Shown here in pieces: positions 33,876-42,528 of a stretch of DNA of 64,000 nt. Source of the DNA: JAJZXY01 sp046706185 (GTDB lineage: Archaea > Thermoplasmatota > Thermoplasmata > Sysuiplasmatales > Sysuiplasmataceae); the NCBI GenBank assembly GCA_046706185.1, contig JBJKPR010000056.1:1-64000 (forward strand). The letters are read 5' to 3'. The notes beneath the pieces are model-generated. The model was not told the origin of the DNA. It saw nothing but the letters and a program-made list of their open reading frames with translations, and made no database searches. Position 1 is the stretch's first letter, and every line of letters starts with the position of its first letter. The position numbers were made by a program, and so were the translations under genes.

Positions 33876-35957
33876 ATGAGTAATACAGCCGAAAGAACCA
33901 ACAGGCTGGCGAAGGAGCGCAGCACTTATCTCAGAAGCGCAGCACACCAATCCATAGAATGGTTTCCATGGTCTGAAGAACCATTCGATCTGTCAAGGGA
34001 GAAGAGGAGGCCGGTGCTGCTTGACATAGGTGCATCCTGGTGTCACTGGTGCCACGTGATGGATGAAGGCACCTATGAGGACGAAGAGATTTCATCCTTC
34101 ATCAACGACCACTACATTGCGGTGAAGGTTGACAGGGATGAGAGGCCCGATGTGGATGCGAGATACCAGAAGGCTGTAAGTTCAATGACAGGACAGGGAG
34201 GTTGGCCGTTGACTGTTTTCCTGGACGATCAGGGCAGGCCGTTCTACGGCGGTACGTACTTTCCGCCGAGACCGACGGGTGAATTGCCCGGTTTCCTTGA
34301 GCTGCTGAGAAGGATTTACAGCTACTACACCACTCGGGAAGTGGAAAGGGAGGAGGTGGCTAGGAGCGTCACAGAGGCCGTTTCGTCACAGGACAGGTAC
34401 AATGAGGAGGATGTCGGAAGTGCTGAAATCAGGGCCGCCCTGCTCAAAATAGTTGATGAATGTGATATCAGAAACGGCGGCTTCGGATTTTCACCAAAGT
34501 TCCCCCACACGTCTGCTATTGAGCTTCTCCTTTCCCTTTACCACCGGGGCAGGAAGGAAGGTTATGAACCGTTGCGCCTCACACTCTACGGTATGCTGAA
34601 TGGCGGCATCCACGACCAGCTTGGTGGAGGTTTCCACAGATACTCTACTGATGAAAAATGGATTGTGCCCCACTTCGAGAAGATGTCATACGATAACGCG
34701 GGTTTGCTGAGGAACTACACGCACGCCTATCAGCTGTTCGGAGACGAAGAATACAGGAGAACAGCTCAAGGGATAGTCTCTTTTGTATCAGGAACGCTCA
34801 GCGGAGAAGACGGCTTCTTCGCAAGCCAGGACGCGGATGCAAAACCAGGGGACGACGGAGACTACTGGACCTGGACACCTTCGGAGCTTGCTGAAGCCCT
34901 GGAAGGAAAGGAAAGGGAGGTTGCAGAGCTGCACTTCCACATACGCGGAATGGCCGAAATGCACAGGAAAGACAGGCATGTTCTCTACAGGGCAATGAAC
35001 ATCTCAGAGGTGGCGGAGAAAACGGCCATGACACCGGGGGAGGCTTCCTTGCTGCTGGATGACGCAAGGAAAAAGATGCTTGAATTCAGGTTGAAAAGGC
35101 CCTCACCTGCAGTGGACAGGAGCGTCTTTGGAAACTGGAACGGAATGATGGCGTCTTCCTTCTTCGAGTACTCGCGATGCTTCAACGACGAAAATGCATT
35201 CAAACTGGCGAGGAGGAGCGTGGATAATTACATCAGGAATGCGTACGTTGATGGGCAGGGCTTTAGGCATACGCTGGCGGGTGGCGGGATAGAGGGCATG
35301 CTTGATGACCAGGTCCATATGCTGCATGCCGCACTCGACCTCTTCGAACTGAGTTCAGACCCAGCTGCAGGCGAAATTGCAGCACAGTCCGGGAACGTTA
35401 TTGATGGATACAGATCCCCGTCAGGGGGACTGTATGATATTGACACGTCCAGGTACAACGGAGAGAAAATCGGCCTCTCGAATACAAGAAACGTGCATAT
35501 CCACGACTCACCGGCCCAGTCTCCAGTTGCAGGAGCGGCAATTCTGCTGCAGAGGGCTGGGGCAATTTTCGAGGATGAACGAGCCGCTGCACTCGCCAGG
35601 TCGATCATAAGGGAAATTGTACCCTCATGCATCTCATCCGGTGTGTTCACTGCATCCATTTTCGTCGCGCTTGACCAGATGATAAACGGCGTGCCGCTCG
35701 TCGTTGTGGCGGGAAGCGGTAAAGACACCGGGTTCAGCGAACTGAACAGAGCCTCCGCATCAGTCTACCTTCCTTGGAAGGAGACTGTGCTGATAGACAC
35801 TGACACAGCTGAAACGGCACCTTATTCCGACACAATGCAATCTATAATAGGAAAAACGAGGGAAGAAGGGAAGCCGCTAGCGTTCTTCTGCAGAGGCAGA
35901 AGCTGCTCTCCGCCCGCCGAAACAGCCGCTAAGCTCCTTTCAATCCTTGGAAAATGA
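33876..35957 (+). CDS. Thioredoxin-fold DUF255/YyaL family protein
   Basis: A 693-residue protein of the DUF255 (spermatogenesis-associated 20/YyaL) family. The N-terminal thioredoxin-like domain has GASWCHWCHVMD near residue 50 (C-H-W-C active site) and GWPLTVFLD near residue 110; the rest is an (alpha/alpha)6-type domain with RYSTDEKWIVPHFEKM near residue 250 and FFASQDAD. The function is unknown, probably redox or glycan linked. An ACAATATCTATCC box lies 28 nt before the ATG, which suggests a leaderless mRNA. Confidence 0.93.
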   Translation: MSNTAERTNRLAKERSTYLRSAAHQSIEWFPWSEEPFDLSREKRRPVLLDIGASWCHWCHVMDEGTYEDEEISSFINDHYIAVKVDRDERPDVDARYQKAVSSMTGQGGWPLTVFLDDQGRPFYGGTYFPPRPTGELPGFLELLRRIYSYYTTREVEREEVARSVTEAVSSQDRYNEEDVGSAEIRAALLKIVDECDIRNGGFGFSPKFPHTSAIELLLSLYHRGRKEGYEPLRLTLYGMLNGGIHDQLGGGFHRYSTDEKWIVPHFEKMSYDNAGLLRNYTHAYQLFGDEEYRRTAQGIVSFVSGTLSGEDGFFASQDADAKPGDDGDYWTWTPSELAEALEGKEREVAELHFHIRGMAEMHRKDRHVLYRAMNISEVAEKTAMTPGEASLLLDDARKKMLEFRLKRPSPAVDRSVFGNWNGMMASSFFEYSRCFNDENAFKLARRSVDNYIRNAYVDGQGFRHTLAGGGIEGMLDDQVHMLHAALDLFELSSDPAAGEIAAQSGNVIDGYRSPSGGLYDIDTSRYNGEKIGLSNTRNVHIHDSPAQSPVAGAAILLQRAGAIFEDERAAALARSIIREIVPSCISSGVFTASIFVALDQMINGVPLVVVAGSGKDTGFSELNRASASVYLPWKETVLIDTDTAETAPYSDTMQSIIGKTREEGKPLAFFCRGRSCSPPAETAAKLLSILGK

Positions 35958-35974
35958 GGCAGAGACTGCATACC

Positions 35975-36154
35975 CTATTCCCTCGTGGCCTCGACAAGCT
36001 TGCCCTTTGCCCAGTCCAGTCCCTTTCCTTCAGCGCAGTCCCTGCACAGGATCTGGAAGCCACGGGGGTTCATGAGATCGCTGAATTTCTTGAGGTCGAT
36101 TAACTCCACGGGCATGCTGCAGTCATCGCATTGCATCTTATCGCTTCGAGTCAT
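35975..36154 (-). CDS. 59-residue zinc-ribbon protein
   Basis: A short frame from ATG at 36154 encodes a small protein with two CxxC knuckles, MQCDDCSMP near residue 8 and ILCRDCAEGKG near residue 36, spaced 27 residues apart, a treble-clef/zinc-ribbon layout. The rest is charged and basic. A TTAAATAGT box lies 12-20 nt upstream, closer than usual. It is divergent from the fused acyl-CoA synthetase gene and converges on the DUF255 gene with only 17 bp between stops. Likely a metal-binding, nucleic-acid or protein-interaction protein. Confidence 0.65.
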   Translation of the reverse strand: MTRSDKMQCDDCSMPVELIDLKKFSDLMNPRGFQILCRDCAEGKGLDWAKGKLVEATRE

Positions 36155-36336
36155 AGTTTTTGGATACTATTTAAGATTGCCCGGAATGGCACAGGCGGTT
36201 ATCGCCGGAGCGCTTGGTACGCTGCTGTTCTGTATTTAAAGAAGGAGCCCGATATTTCACAGGATCAAACTAAGTATTATACAAAAATAGCAATATATGC
36301 AGTAAAGAGCGGACAGTACTGCCCTGAATCACGGAA

Positions 36337-39087
36337 GTGATTGAAGTGGAAACGACGATTAAAGGCTACTCTGCAGATGTAACTATTAGGGACGGGTCGA
36401 TGCTGAGCATAAGACCTGTGCTTCCAGAAGATCTCGACCTGCTCAAGGATTTCATACGGAAGACTTCAAGGCAGGCGTTAAGGCTCAGGTTCTTTGGCAC
36501 CTCGCAATCGCCGGAGGAGAATTCGAGATACCTGATGCCTGACAGCTCCACAGGATACGCTATTCTTGCCACGCGGCAGGGGACGGTTGTGGGGCATGCT
36601 GCATTCTACTACACTGGAAAGGAGAAGAAGAGCGCAGAGGTGTCCGTCCTTGTTGGCGACGATTACAGGGGGAAGGGTGTTGGAACTGCCTTGCTCCAGC
36701 TCCTGAGCGAAGTGGGGGCGAATGGGGGAGTGATGGAATTCACACTTGAAATGCTGCCTGAAAATTTCGCGATGATTAACGTTGTCAAAGGGCTCGGTTT
36801 TCCATTCAGGACAGACATATCCCCCGGAAGCATAGTGATGAGCTTTCCCACTTCACTTTCTGACAGCGTCATACGTACCTTCGACGAGAGAGAGGCGGTG
36901 GCCACCAAGGCCTCAATACAGAATTTCCTCGAACCTGCTGCGGTGGCGGTGATAGGCGCTTCAAGGAGAAAGGGGAGCATAGGATGGCAGCTCTTCAGGA
37001 ACATTGTGGAGGGGGAGTACACAGGCATCACCTACCCTGTAAACCCGGAAGCCTCCTCAGTCCAGTCCGTTCAGGCATACAAGAGCGTCCTTGACTGCCC
37101 GGGACCGGTAGACCTGGCATTCATCGTTGTTCCTGCCAAGTATGTGAACCAGGTGGCAGAAGAATGCGGAAGGAAGGGGATCCGGTCGTTGGTTGTCATT
37201 TCGTCTGGCTTTTCTGAAATGAGCGGCAACCAGGGGCAGCAGATGCAGGAGGATCTCCTCAATACATGCAGGACGTATGGCATGAGGCTGATTGGGCCAA
37301 ACTGCATGGGAATTGTGAGCACATCGCCATCGGTAAGGCTTAACGGGCAGTTTGCACCTTTCAAGCCAAAGGAGGGGAACCTCTCTTTCCTTTCACAGTC
37401 TGGTGCCCTCGGCATAGCGGTGATACAGGAACTCAACAGCCTCGGTCTTGGTCTCTCCTCCTTCATATCAGTGGGCAACAAGGCGGACATTTCAGGCAAC
37501 GATCTGATGCAGTACTGGGAGGACGACGCCAATACAGATGTCATACTCATGTACCTTGAGTCGTTCGGCAATCCGAGGAAATTCTCAAGGATCGCGAGAA
37601 GGGTTTCGGAGAAGAAGCCTGTTGTTGTGGTGAAAAGCGGAAGGACGATTTCAGGCTCAAGGGCGGCAAAGAGCCACACGGGTGCAATGGTCTCGGCCTC
37701 CGACATAACGGTCGATGCACTGCTCAGCCAGTCCGGGGTAATACGCGCACAGTCGCTTCATGAGCTGTTTGATTTCGCATCTGTTCTTTCCACCCAGCCT
37801 CTACCTGAGGGCAATGGCGTGGCAATAATAACAAATGCAGGAGGGGCTGGCATACTCGCGGCAGACGCATGCGAAGCGTCGGGGCTCCGGGTAGTCGAGT
37901 TCAGCCAGCCCGTGCAGCAGGAGCTGGCGAAGATCCTGCCTTCCATCGCTTCAGTCAGGAACCCTGTAGACATGACTGCAGGTGCGACGGCCGATGACTA
38001 TTACAAAGCTATCATGACTGCGTGCAGGGAACCCGGCGTGAATTCGCTCATAGTCCTGTTTGTGCCTCCTATTGAGATCAACGCGGAGGACGTTGGAAGA
38101 AGGATACTGGATGCCGCACGGGATCTGAAGGGAAGGGCGCCGATGATATCCGTTTTCATGGCCTCGACAGGTATTCCTGAGATGCTCTCTGCTGATTCCC
38201 TGAAGATACCTTCCTTCAAGTTCCCCGAGGACGCGGCAAGGGCGCTTGGAAAGGCTGTCGAGTATTCAAGGTGGAGGAGTGAGCCGAAGGGCAAATTCAC
38301 ACACACAAGAAACAGGAGGTTCGGAGAGGCGGCTGCAATCGTGGCGGAGGTGATGGGGAGAGGGGACGAATGGCTCTCGCTCGAAGAGACAATAAAACTT
38401 CTGTCCATTTACGGGATTGATTTCCTGAAGACAGAATTTGCACTTACACCATCCGGGGCCTCGCAGAAGGCCTCGACATTCAGGCAGCATGTCGTCCTCA
38501 AGGTCAACTCTAGAACAGTGCTCCACAAGAGTGACGTTGGAGGAGTGAAACTTGACCTGGAGCCGTCGGAAGTAATCGTGGAGGCAGAAAAGATGAAGAC
38601 TGGTGTTGAGAGCCTTGGCCACAGGGTGGATGGCTTCACACTTCAGGCAATGGCTGAACCAGGGCTGGAAATGTTTGTTGGTGTAACTCACGATGCGGAC
38701 TTTGGGCCTATAGTCGCATGCGGCTACGGAGGAACTTATGTTGAGGCGATGAAGGACATTTCGGTACGGACGACGCCACTGACAGACAAGGATGCGGACA
38801 GTATGTTAAGGTCGCTCAGGACATTCACGATACTCAAAGGCTTCCGCGGCGAAAAACCGTATGACACAGCAGCGCTGACAAAGCTAATACTTTCGGTCAA
38901 CTCGATGGTGGAGGATATACCGGAGATACAGGAGCTTGACCTTAACCCTGTGATAGTACATAACGAGGGACTGACAACTGTCGATGCCAGGATCAGGGTG
39001 GGCAAGACACTTCCCGGTGTTCCAGAAGGGGCAAAGAGAATAACGCCCATCGGCAGGGACAGGCAGAACACTGAAAAAAGAGAATAA
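36337..39087 (+). CDS. GNAT-acyl-CoA synthetase (ADP-forming) fusion, Pat-like
   Basis: A 916-residue fusion. Residues about 20-165 form a GNAT domain (GDDYRGKGVGTALLQ is the acetyl-CoA loop near residue 110); from about 195 comes a CoA-binding Rossmann domain (VAVIGASRRKGSIG), then the ligase-CoA domain with SHTGAM at about 446, where His is the phosphorylated residue of ADP-forming acyl-CoA synthetases, and a C-terminal ATP-grasp domain (KSDVGGVKL near residue 730). GNAT comes first, unlike Salmonella Pat. The His that is lost in Pat is kept, so it may be an active synthetase and a protein acetyltransferase. Start is GTG at 36337. Confidence 0.88.
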   Translation: MIEVETTIKGYSADVTIRDGSMLSIRPVLPEDLDLLKDFIRKTSRQALRLRFFGTSQSPEENSRYLMPDSSTGYAILATRQGTVVGHAAFYYTGKEKKSAEVSVLVGDDYRGKGVGTALLQLLSEVGANGGVMEFTLEMLPENFAMINVVKGLGFPFRTDISPGSIVMSFPTSLSDSVIRTFDEREAVATKASIQNFLEPAAVAVIGASRRKGSIGWQLFRNIVEGEYTGITYPVNPEASSVQSVQAYKSVLDCPGPVDLAFIVVPAKYVNQVAEECGRKGIRSLVVISSGFSEMSGNQGQQMQEDLLNTCRTYGMRLIGPNCMGIVSTSPSVRLNGQFAPFKPKEGNLSFLSQSGALGIAVIQELNSLGLGLSSFISVGNKADISGNDLMQYWEDDANTDVILMYLESFGNPRKFSRIARRVSEKKPVVVVKSGRTISGSRAAKSHTGAMVSASDITVDALLSQSGVIRAQSLHELFDFASVLSTQPLPEGNGVAIITNAGGAGILAADACEASGLRVVEFSQPVQQELAKILPSIASVRNPVDMTAGATADDYYKAIMTACREPGVNSLIVLFVPPIEINAEDVGRRILDAARDLKGRAPMISVFMASTGIPEMLSADSLKIPSFKFPEDAARALGKAVEYSRWRSEPKGKFTHTRNRRFGEAAAIVAEVMGRGDEWLSLEETIKLLSIYGIDFLKTEFALTPSGASQKASTFRQHVVLKVNSRTVLHKSDVGGVKLDLEPSEVIVEAEKMKTGVESLGHRVDGFTLQAMAEPGLEMFVGVTHDADFGPIVACGYGGTYVEAMKDISVRTTPLTDKDADSMLRSLRTFTILKGFRGEKPYDTAALTKLILSVNSMVEDIPEIQELDLNPVIVHNEGLTTVDARIRVGKTLPGVPEGAKRITPIGRDRQNTEKRE

Positions 39088-39129
39088 GGGGAAAAAATTG
39101 GCTGATCCCGGCAAACCCGTCTGCTGTGC

Positions 39130-40068
39130 TCAGTTGCCCTTCGACCTGCGCCTAAGCAGTGCGGCTGCCACACCTGACACGACGAGTATGACTGCAACAC
39201 CCGCCGCAATGTAGGCTACTGGCCCTGGTCCGCTGGAAGGCTGGACGTAGAGTGTGTTGCCAACGGCGTACGTATTGCCGTTTGTCACTATCTGGGCTGA
39301 CGGGTCAAGGTATACCGAGAGCGAGTAGTTCTGAACGGTGCCTGAGGACGAGAATGAAATGTTGTAGCTCCTGTTCACTGTGACGCCCGCGTCATAGCTG
39401 TAGGCAGTCTGCCCATTCGCGCTGTCGTATGTTCTGTTCCAGTGGGAGAGCTGTTTTGAGAAGGCGCTGTAATCCAGAGCGTGGTATGCTGATAGGTGAG
39501 TCTGGCTGTCGGCGAAGAAGTTCAGTATCTTTGAGTATACGAGCGCGCCTGAAGGCGAGTTGATATCCACTGTGCCGCTGGTTGTCGTGGATATGTTGAT
39601 GCTCTTTGTGTAGTTGAAGTCCTTCCATGACATGTTTACAGAGCCTGCGGTCCCGTTCCCTATGCCCTTCACAGCCATGTAAAGGGATGAGGTAATCACA
39701 ACTGCAAGCTTTGTCTGGTTGGCGACCCATGATGCATTGTAGTACATCACCAGGCTGCTGATGTATGCGTGTCTGTACTCTGATGCTATCGTGCCGTTTA
39801 TCGATTCGACAGCTGTCACTGAAGTGTTGCTTTTGGACGTTATGTTGAGGCTGAGGCTTCCACTGCTGTTGTTCAGTGCGTTGCTTATCAGACTGGTTGC
39901 CGGATACGTGAAGTTGACGTACAGCTCGGTCTGGGAGTGCCAGTCTGCAGTCTGGGTGGATGGATTGACTTCCACCTTGACCGAAGAGGCCGAAACGGGT
40001 GCAACTGCTATCGCGAGCATTGCAATGGCGATCAGCGCTGCAACCGCCCTCGAACTTGTCTTCCTCAT
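39130..40068 (-). CDS. Secreted surface protein with C-terminal membrane anchor
   Basis: A 312-residue protein with an N-terminal signal peptide (RKTSSRAVAALIAIAMLAIA, cleavage near VSASS), a Ser/Thr/Asn-rich beta-type ectodomain with more than ten N-x-S/T sites, and one C-terminal membrane span (GPVAYIAAGVAVILVVSGVAAALL) followed by RRRSKGN. This is the layout of archaeal type-I surface or pseudo-S-layer proteins. No domain is recognised. It converges on the fused synthetase gene. Confidence 0.8.
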   Translation of the reverse strand: MRKTSSRAVAALIAIAMLAIAVAPVSASSVKVEVNPSTQTADWHSQTELYVNFTYPATSLISNALNNSSGSLSLNITSKSNTSVTAVESINGTIASEYRHAYISSLVMYYNASWVANQTKLAVVITSSLYMAVKGIGNGTAGSVNMSWKDFNYTKSINISTTTSGTVDINSPSGALVYSKILNFFADSQTHLSAYHALDYSAFSKQLSHWNRTYDSANGQTAYSYDAGVTVNRSYNISFSSSGTVQNYSLSVYLDPSAQIVTNGNTYAVGNTLYVQPSSGPGPVAYIAAGVAVILVVSGVAAALLRRRSKGN

Positions 40069-40136
40069 AACTAGCCGGCACTTACGTATCCTATATCTAC
40101 TTTCCTAGACACCGGTCGAATTCCGCGCTTACTCTT

Positions 40137-40412
40137 TCAGCCGCCTGAAACTGCGGGAACAACATCAACCACCGAGTCATTCTTCACGTGTGTCAGCTGG
40201 CCGTCTGAGAACCTTATGTCTTTGCCGTCCACGTACACGTTGATGTATCTTCTGATCTTCCCGTTCTCGAATATCCTCTTGCCAAACTCCTCGCCGAAGA
40301 CGTCTGAGAGCTTTGTGAAAAGGGCGCCGATGCCGCCCTGGAAATCTATCTCGACTTCCTTGTTTCCCTTTGTTATCGACTGCATTGCAGATGAGAAATT
40401 CACTTTGACCAT
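40137..40412 (-). CDS. MoaD/ThiS-type ubiquitin-like protein (SAMP-like)
   Basis: A 91-residue beta-grasp protein ending in VSGG. The two C-terminal glycines are the site adenylated or thiocarboxylated in ThiS, MoaD and archaeal SAMP proteins. It may serve in molybdopterin synthesis (an Mo enzyme is encoded in this window), in tRNA thiolation, or as a protein modifier. GAGGTG lies 8 nt before the ATG and overlaps the end of the threonine synthase gene 12 bp upstream, so it is probably in the same operon. Confidence 0.88.
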   Translation of the reverse strand: MVKVNFSSAMQSITKGNKEVEIDFQGGIGALFTKLSDVFGEEFGKRIFENGKIRRYINVYVDGKDIRFSDGQLTHVKNDSVVDVVPAVSGG

Positions 40413-40424
40413 TACTGTTGCACC

Positions 40425-41684
40425 TCACAGACCTGACCTGAACAGAGGCTCGACATCGGGAAGGTTCGGCCCGACGATGCTTGTCTTTATTCCCTGCACC
40501 AGGTGACTTGGGACCTTCAGGCCGTTGCCCGTGATCAGGCATACGACTGTCTCATCCCTTCCTACTGTCCCGTCGCCTATCCTCCTCTTCAGTGAGGCGA
40601 TAACAGTGCCACCCGCCGGCTCGGTGAATATTCCCTCCTCCCTTGCAAGGAGAAGCTGCCCCTCGACAACCTCATCATCCGTCGGAGCGTCGGCGAAGCC
40701 TCCGGTAGACCTTATGACACCGACGGCGTCGTCGCCTGAGGCGGGGTCACCTATTGCGAGTGACTCGGCAACAGTTTCCGGATTTTCAACGGGCTTTACC
40801 TCTCCTGTCACATATGCCTTCGAGATAGGGGAGCATCCTTCCGGCTGGGTGCCGGAAATCATGCATGAGCCGGTGGACAGCCCGAACCTGCGCAGCTCTT
40901 CGACGCCTTTGCCGACAGCGGTGAGCAGGGCGCCCGATCCCATAGGCACAATCATCCTGTCAGGCTCCTCCCAACCCATCTGCTCCACAACCTCCATTGC
41001 AAGTGTCTTGGACCCTTCGACGTAATATGGCCGGAGGTTCACGTTCACAAACCCGACGCTGTACCTGTCGGACACCAGATTTGCAAGTCTGTTGGCTGTA
41101 TCGTATGTGCCCTTGACCTCTATCACATTGGCGCCGTATGCAGAAGCAGAAAGGACCTTGTTCTTCTCCAGCCCCTGGGGTATCAGAACGTAGCAGGGGA
41201 CCCTGTATTTTGCAGCTGCTGCCGCAGTCGCGCCCGCCAGGTTGCCTGTTGAAGCGCAACCAACGCCCTTCAGGCCGAACTCAATAGCCTTTGGCACGGA
41301 GGTCGCAACCGGCCTGTCCTTGAAGGAATAAGTCGGGTTTACAGTATCATCCTTGACAAGCACCCTCTTCACCCCGAGAACTCTCGCGAGGTTGACACAT
41401 TCCCTTAGGGGTGTCATGCCGGGGTTCAGGCCGCGCAGTCCGCTTGCAGCAGAAACCGGGAGGAGAGGCCAGTATCTCCATATATTCTGTGGACCCTTTG
41501 CAACCGACTCCCTTGTCAAGTATTCCGAAACTGGTGCATCGTCGTATCTGACCTCAACTGGAGCGAAGCATTCATCGCACGCGCTTCTGACGGAGAGTTC
41601 AAAGCGCTTGCCGCACGCCTTGCAGTAAAGACCTGAGGCAAAAGTCCTGCTCCCTGAGCCCTTCACATATGCGGATGAAGTCAT
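40425..41684 (-). CDS. thrC: Threonine synthase
   Basis: A 419-residue PLP enzyme. It starts with a zinc-ribbon-like N-terminal part (YCKAC...CDEC, residues 21-38), then the PLP-lysine loop TYSFKDRPVATSV near residue 121 and ASTGNLAGATAAAAAKY near residue 140, then GSGALLTAVGKG and C-terminal TGNGLK, all as in archaeal threonine synthase. It converts O-phosphohomoserine to threonine. A TTTTATTA box lies 26 nt before the ATG, giving a leaderless mRNA. A 14-bp box upstream is shared with the divergent HTH-CBS gene. Confidence 0.92.
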   Translation of the reverse strand: MTSSAYVKGSGSRTFASGLYCKACGKRFELSVRSACDECFAPVEVRYDDAPVSEYLTRESVAKGPQNIWRYWPLLPVSAASGLRGLNPGMTPLRECVNLARVLGVKRVLVKDDTVNPTYSFKDRPVATSVPKAIEFGLKGVGCASTGNLAGATAAAAAKYRVPCYVLIPQGLEKNKVLSASAYGANVIEVKGTYDTANRLANLVSDRYSVGFVNVNLRPYYVEGSKTLAMEVVEQMGWEEPDRMIVPMGSGALLTAVGKGVEELRRFGLSTGSCMISGTQPEGCSPISKAYVTGEVKPVENPETVAESLAIGDPASGDDAVGVIRSTGGFADAPTDDEVVEGQLLLAREEGIFTEPAGGTVIASLKRRIGDGTVGRDETVVCLITGNGLKVPSHLVQGIKTSIVGPNLPDVEPLFRSGL

Positions 41685-41705
41685 TGTCCAGACGATTATT
41701 ACCTG

Positions 41706-41713
41706 TAATAAAA
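41706..41713 (-). promoter_or_regulatory. TATA box of threonine synthase
   Basis: TTTTATTA on the minus strand, centred 26 nt before the ATG at 41684, marks a leaderless promoter and fixes the start codon. Confidence 0.55.
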
Positions 41714-41735
41714 CCGATTTTGTTTCTAATATTCT

Positions 41736-41749
41736 TATTGGAATACGAA
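41736..41749. promoter_or_regulatory. Regulatory box, copy 1 (TTCGTATTCCAATA, minus strand)
   Basis: A perfect 14-bp inverted copy of the box at 41855-41868. It lies about 27-40 nt upstream of the threonine synthase TATA box. Within it ATTCC-AATA-AGAAT (minus strand) forms an imperfect palindrome. Confidence 0.55.
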
Positions 41750-41854
41750 ATATGGACAGACGTGAGGAAAATCGCTGACTTCCGGTTTGTTAGTGACTTC
41801 ATGCAATACTGCATATGCCGGCACGCACACACCCCGGTCTGCACAGAATGTGAA

Positions 41855-41868
41855 TTCGTATTCCAATA
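41855..41868. promoter_or_regulatory. Regulatory box, copy 2 (TTCGTATTCCAATA)
   Basis: Second copy, directly before the TATA box (TTAATACT, 41873-41880) of the HTH-CBS gene. It continues into a perfect ATTCC-AATA-GGAAT palindrome. The location suggests autoregulation by the HTH-CBS protein together with control of threonine synthase. Confidence 0.55.
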
Positions 41869-41872
41869 GGAA

Positions 41873-41880
41873 TTAATACT
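41873..41880 (+). promoter_or_regulatory. TATA box of the HTH-CBS gene
   Basis: TTAATACT centred 25 nt before the ATG at 41901, so the transcript is probably leaderless. Confidence 0.5.
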
Positions 41881-41900
41881 AGCCGGATATACAACCTCCG

Positions 41901-42464
41901 ATGCCATTCCCGAAGATAGAGGAAATCAAGAAGATGAGGAAGCAGCTCGACGTTACCCAGAGCGAGCTTGCAAGAATGGCGAATGTGAGCCAGTCGACCA
42001 TAGCCAAGCTCGAAAGGAGCAGCATTTCAGCGAGCTACGAGATAGTGACGAGGGTTTTTGAGGCGATTGAAAACGAGGGGAAGCTGAGGAAGATTAACAG
42101 GACTGCGAGGGAGGTGCTGCACACTCCGATAGTCAGCGTGCAGAAGGATGCAACGCTGGCCGAGGTGTCTGAGCTCATGAAGAGGCGTGGCTATTCACAG
42201 CTTCCGGTCATGAACGGTGACACTGTCGTCGGCAGCATATCTGACGAGACAATACTCAACCAGCTGAGGCAGGGGTCAAGCCTGGACGAACTGTCCCACA
42301 TAAAGGTGGAGGCGGTCATGAATGATGCGTACCCTGTGATTCCGGAAACCACAGCAGTTGAAATGGTCGCAACGCTTCTTTCGAGCAGCCCGGCCGTACT
42401 TGTGCAGAGAAAGGGAAAGATTTCGGGCATAATAACGAAGTCTGATCTGCTCAAGCTCATATAG
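41901..42464 (+). CDS. HTH (XRE-type) regulator with two CBS domains
   Basis: A 187-residue protein. Residues 5-60 are a Cro/C1-type HTH (MRKQLDVTQSELARMANVSQ, then TIAKLERS), and two CBS domains follow (about 72-125 and 135-187; VSVQKDATLAEVSELM, QLPVMNGDTVVGSISDETI). CBS pairs bind adenosyl ligands such as AMP, ATP or SAM, so DNA binding may respond to energy or methyl-donor state. The family is widespread in archaea. It is divergent from threonine synthase and shares a 14-bp box with it, which makes it the candidate regulator. Confidence 0.92.
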   Translation: MPFPKIEEIKKMRKQLDVTQSELARMANVSQSTIAKLERSSISASYEIVTRVFEAIENEGKLRKINRTAREVLHTPIVSVQKDATLAEVSELMKRRGYSQLPVMNGDTVVGSISDETILNQLRQGSSLDELSHIKVEAVMNDAYPVIPETTAVEMVATLLSSSPAVLVQRKGKISGIITKSDLLKLI

Positions 42465-42528
42465 AAACTGGAAAGGAAGTAGAAAGCGTTTTGGGGGGAG
42501 GGTTTACGCTGCAGCGGGAGGAGGCTGT

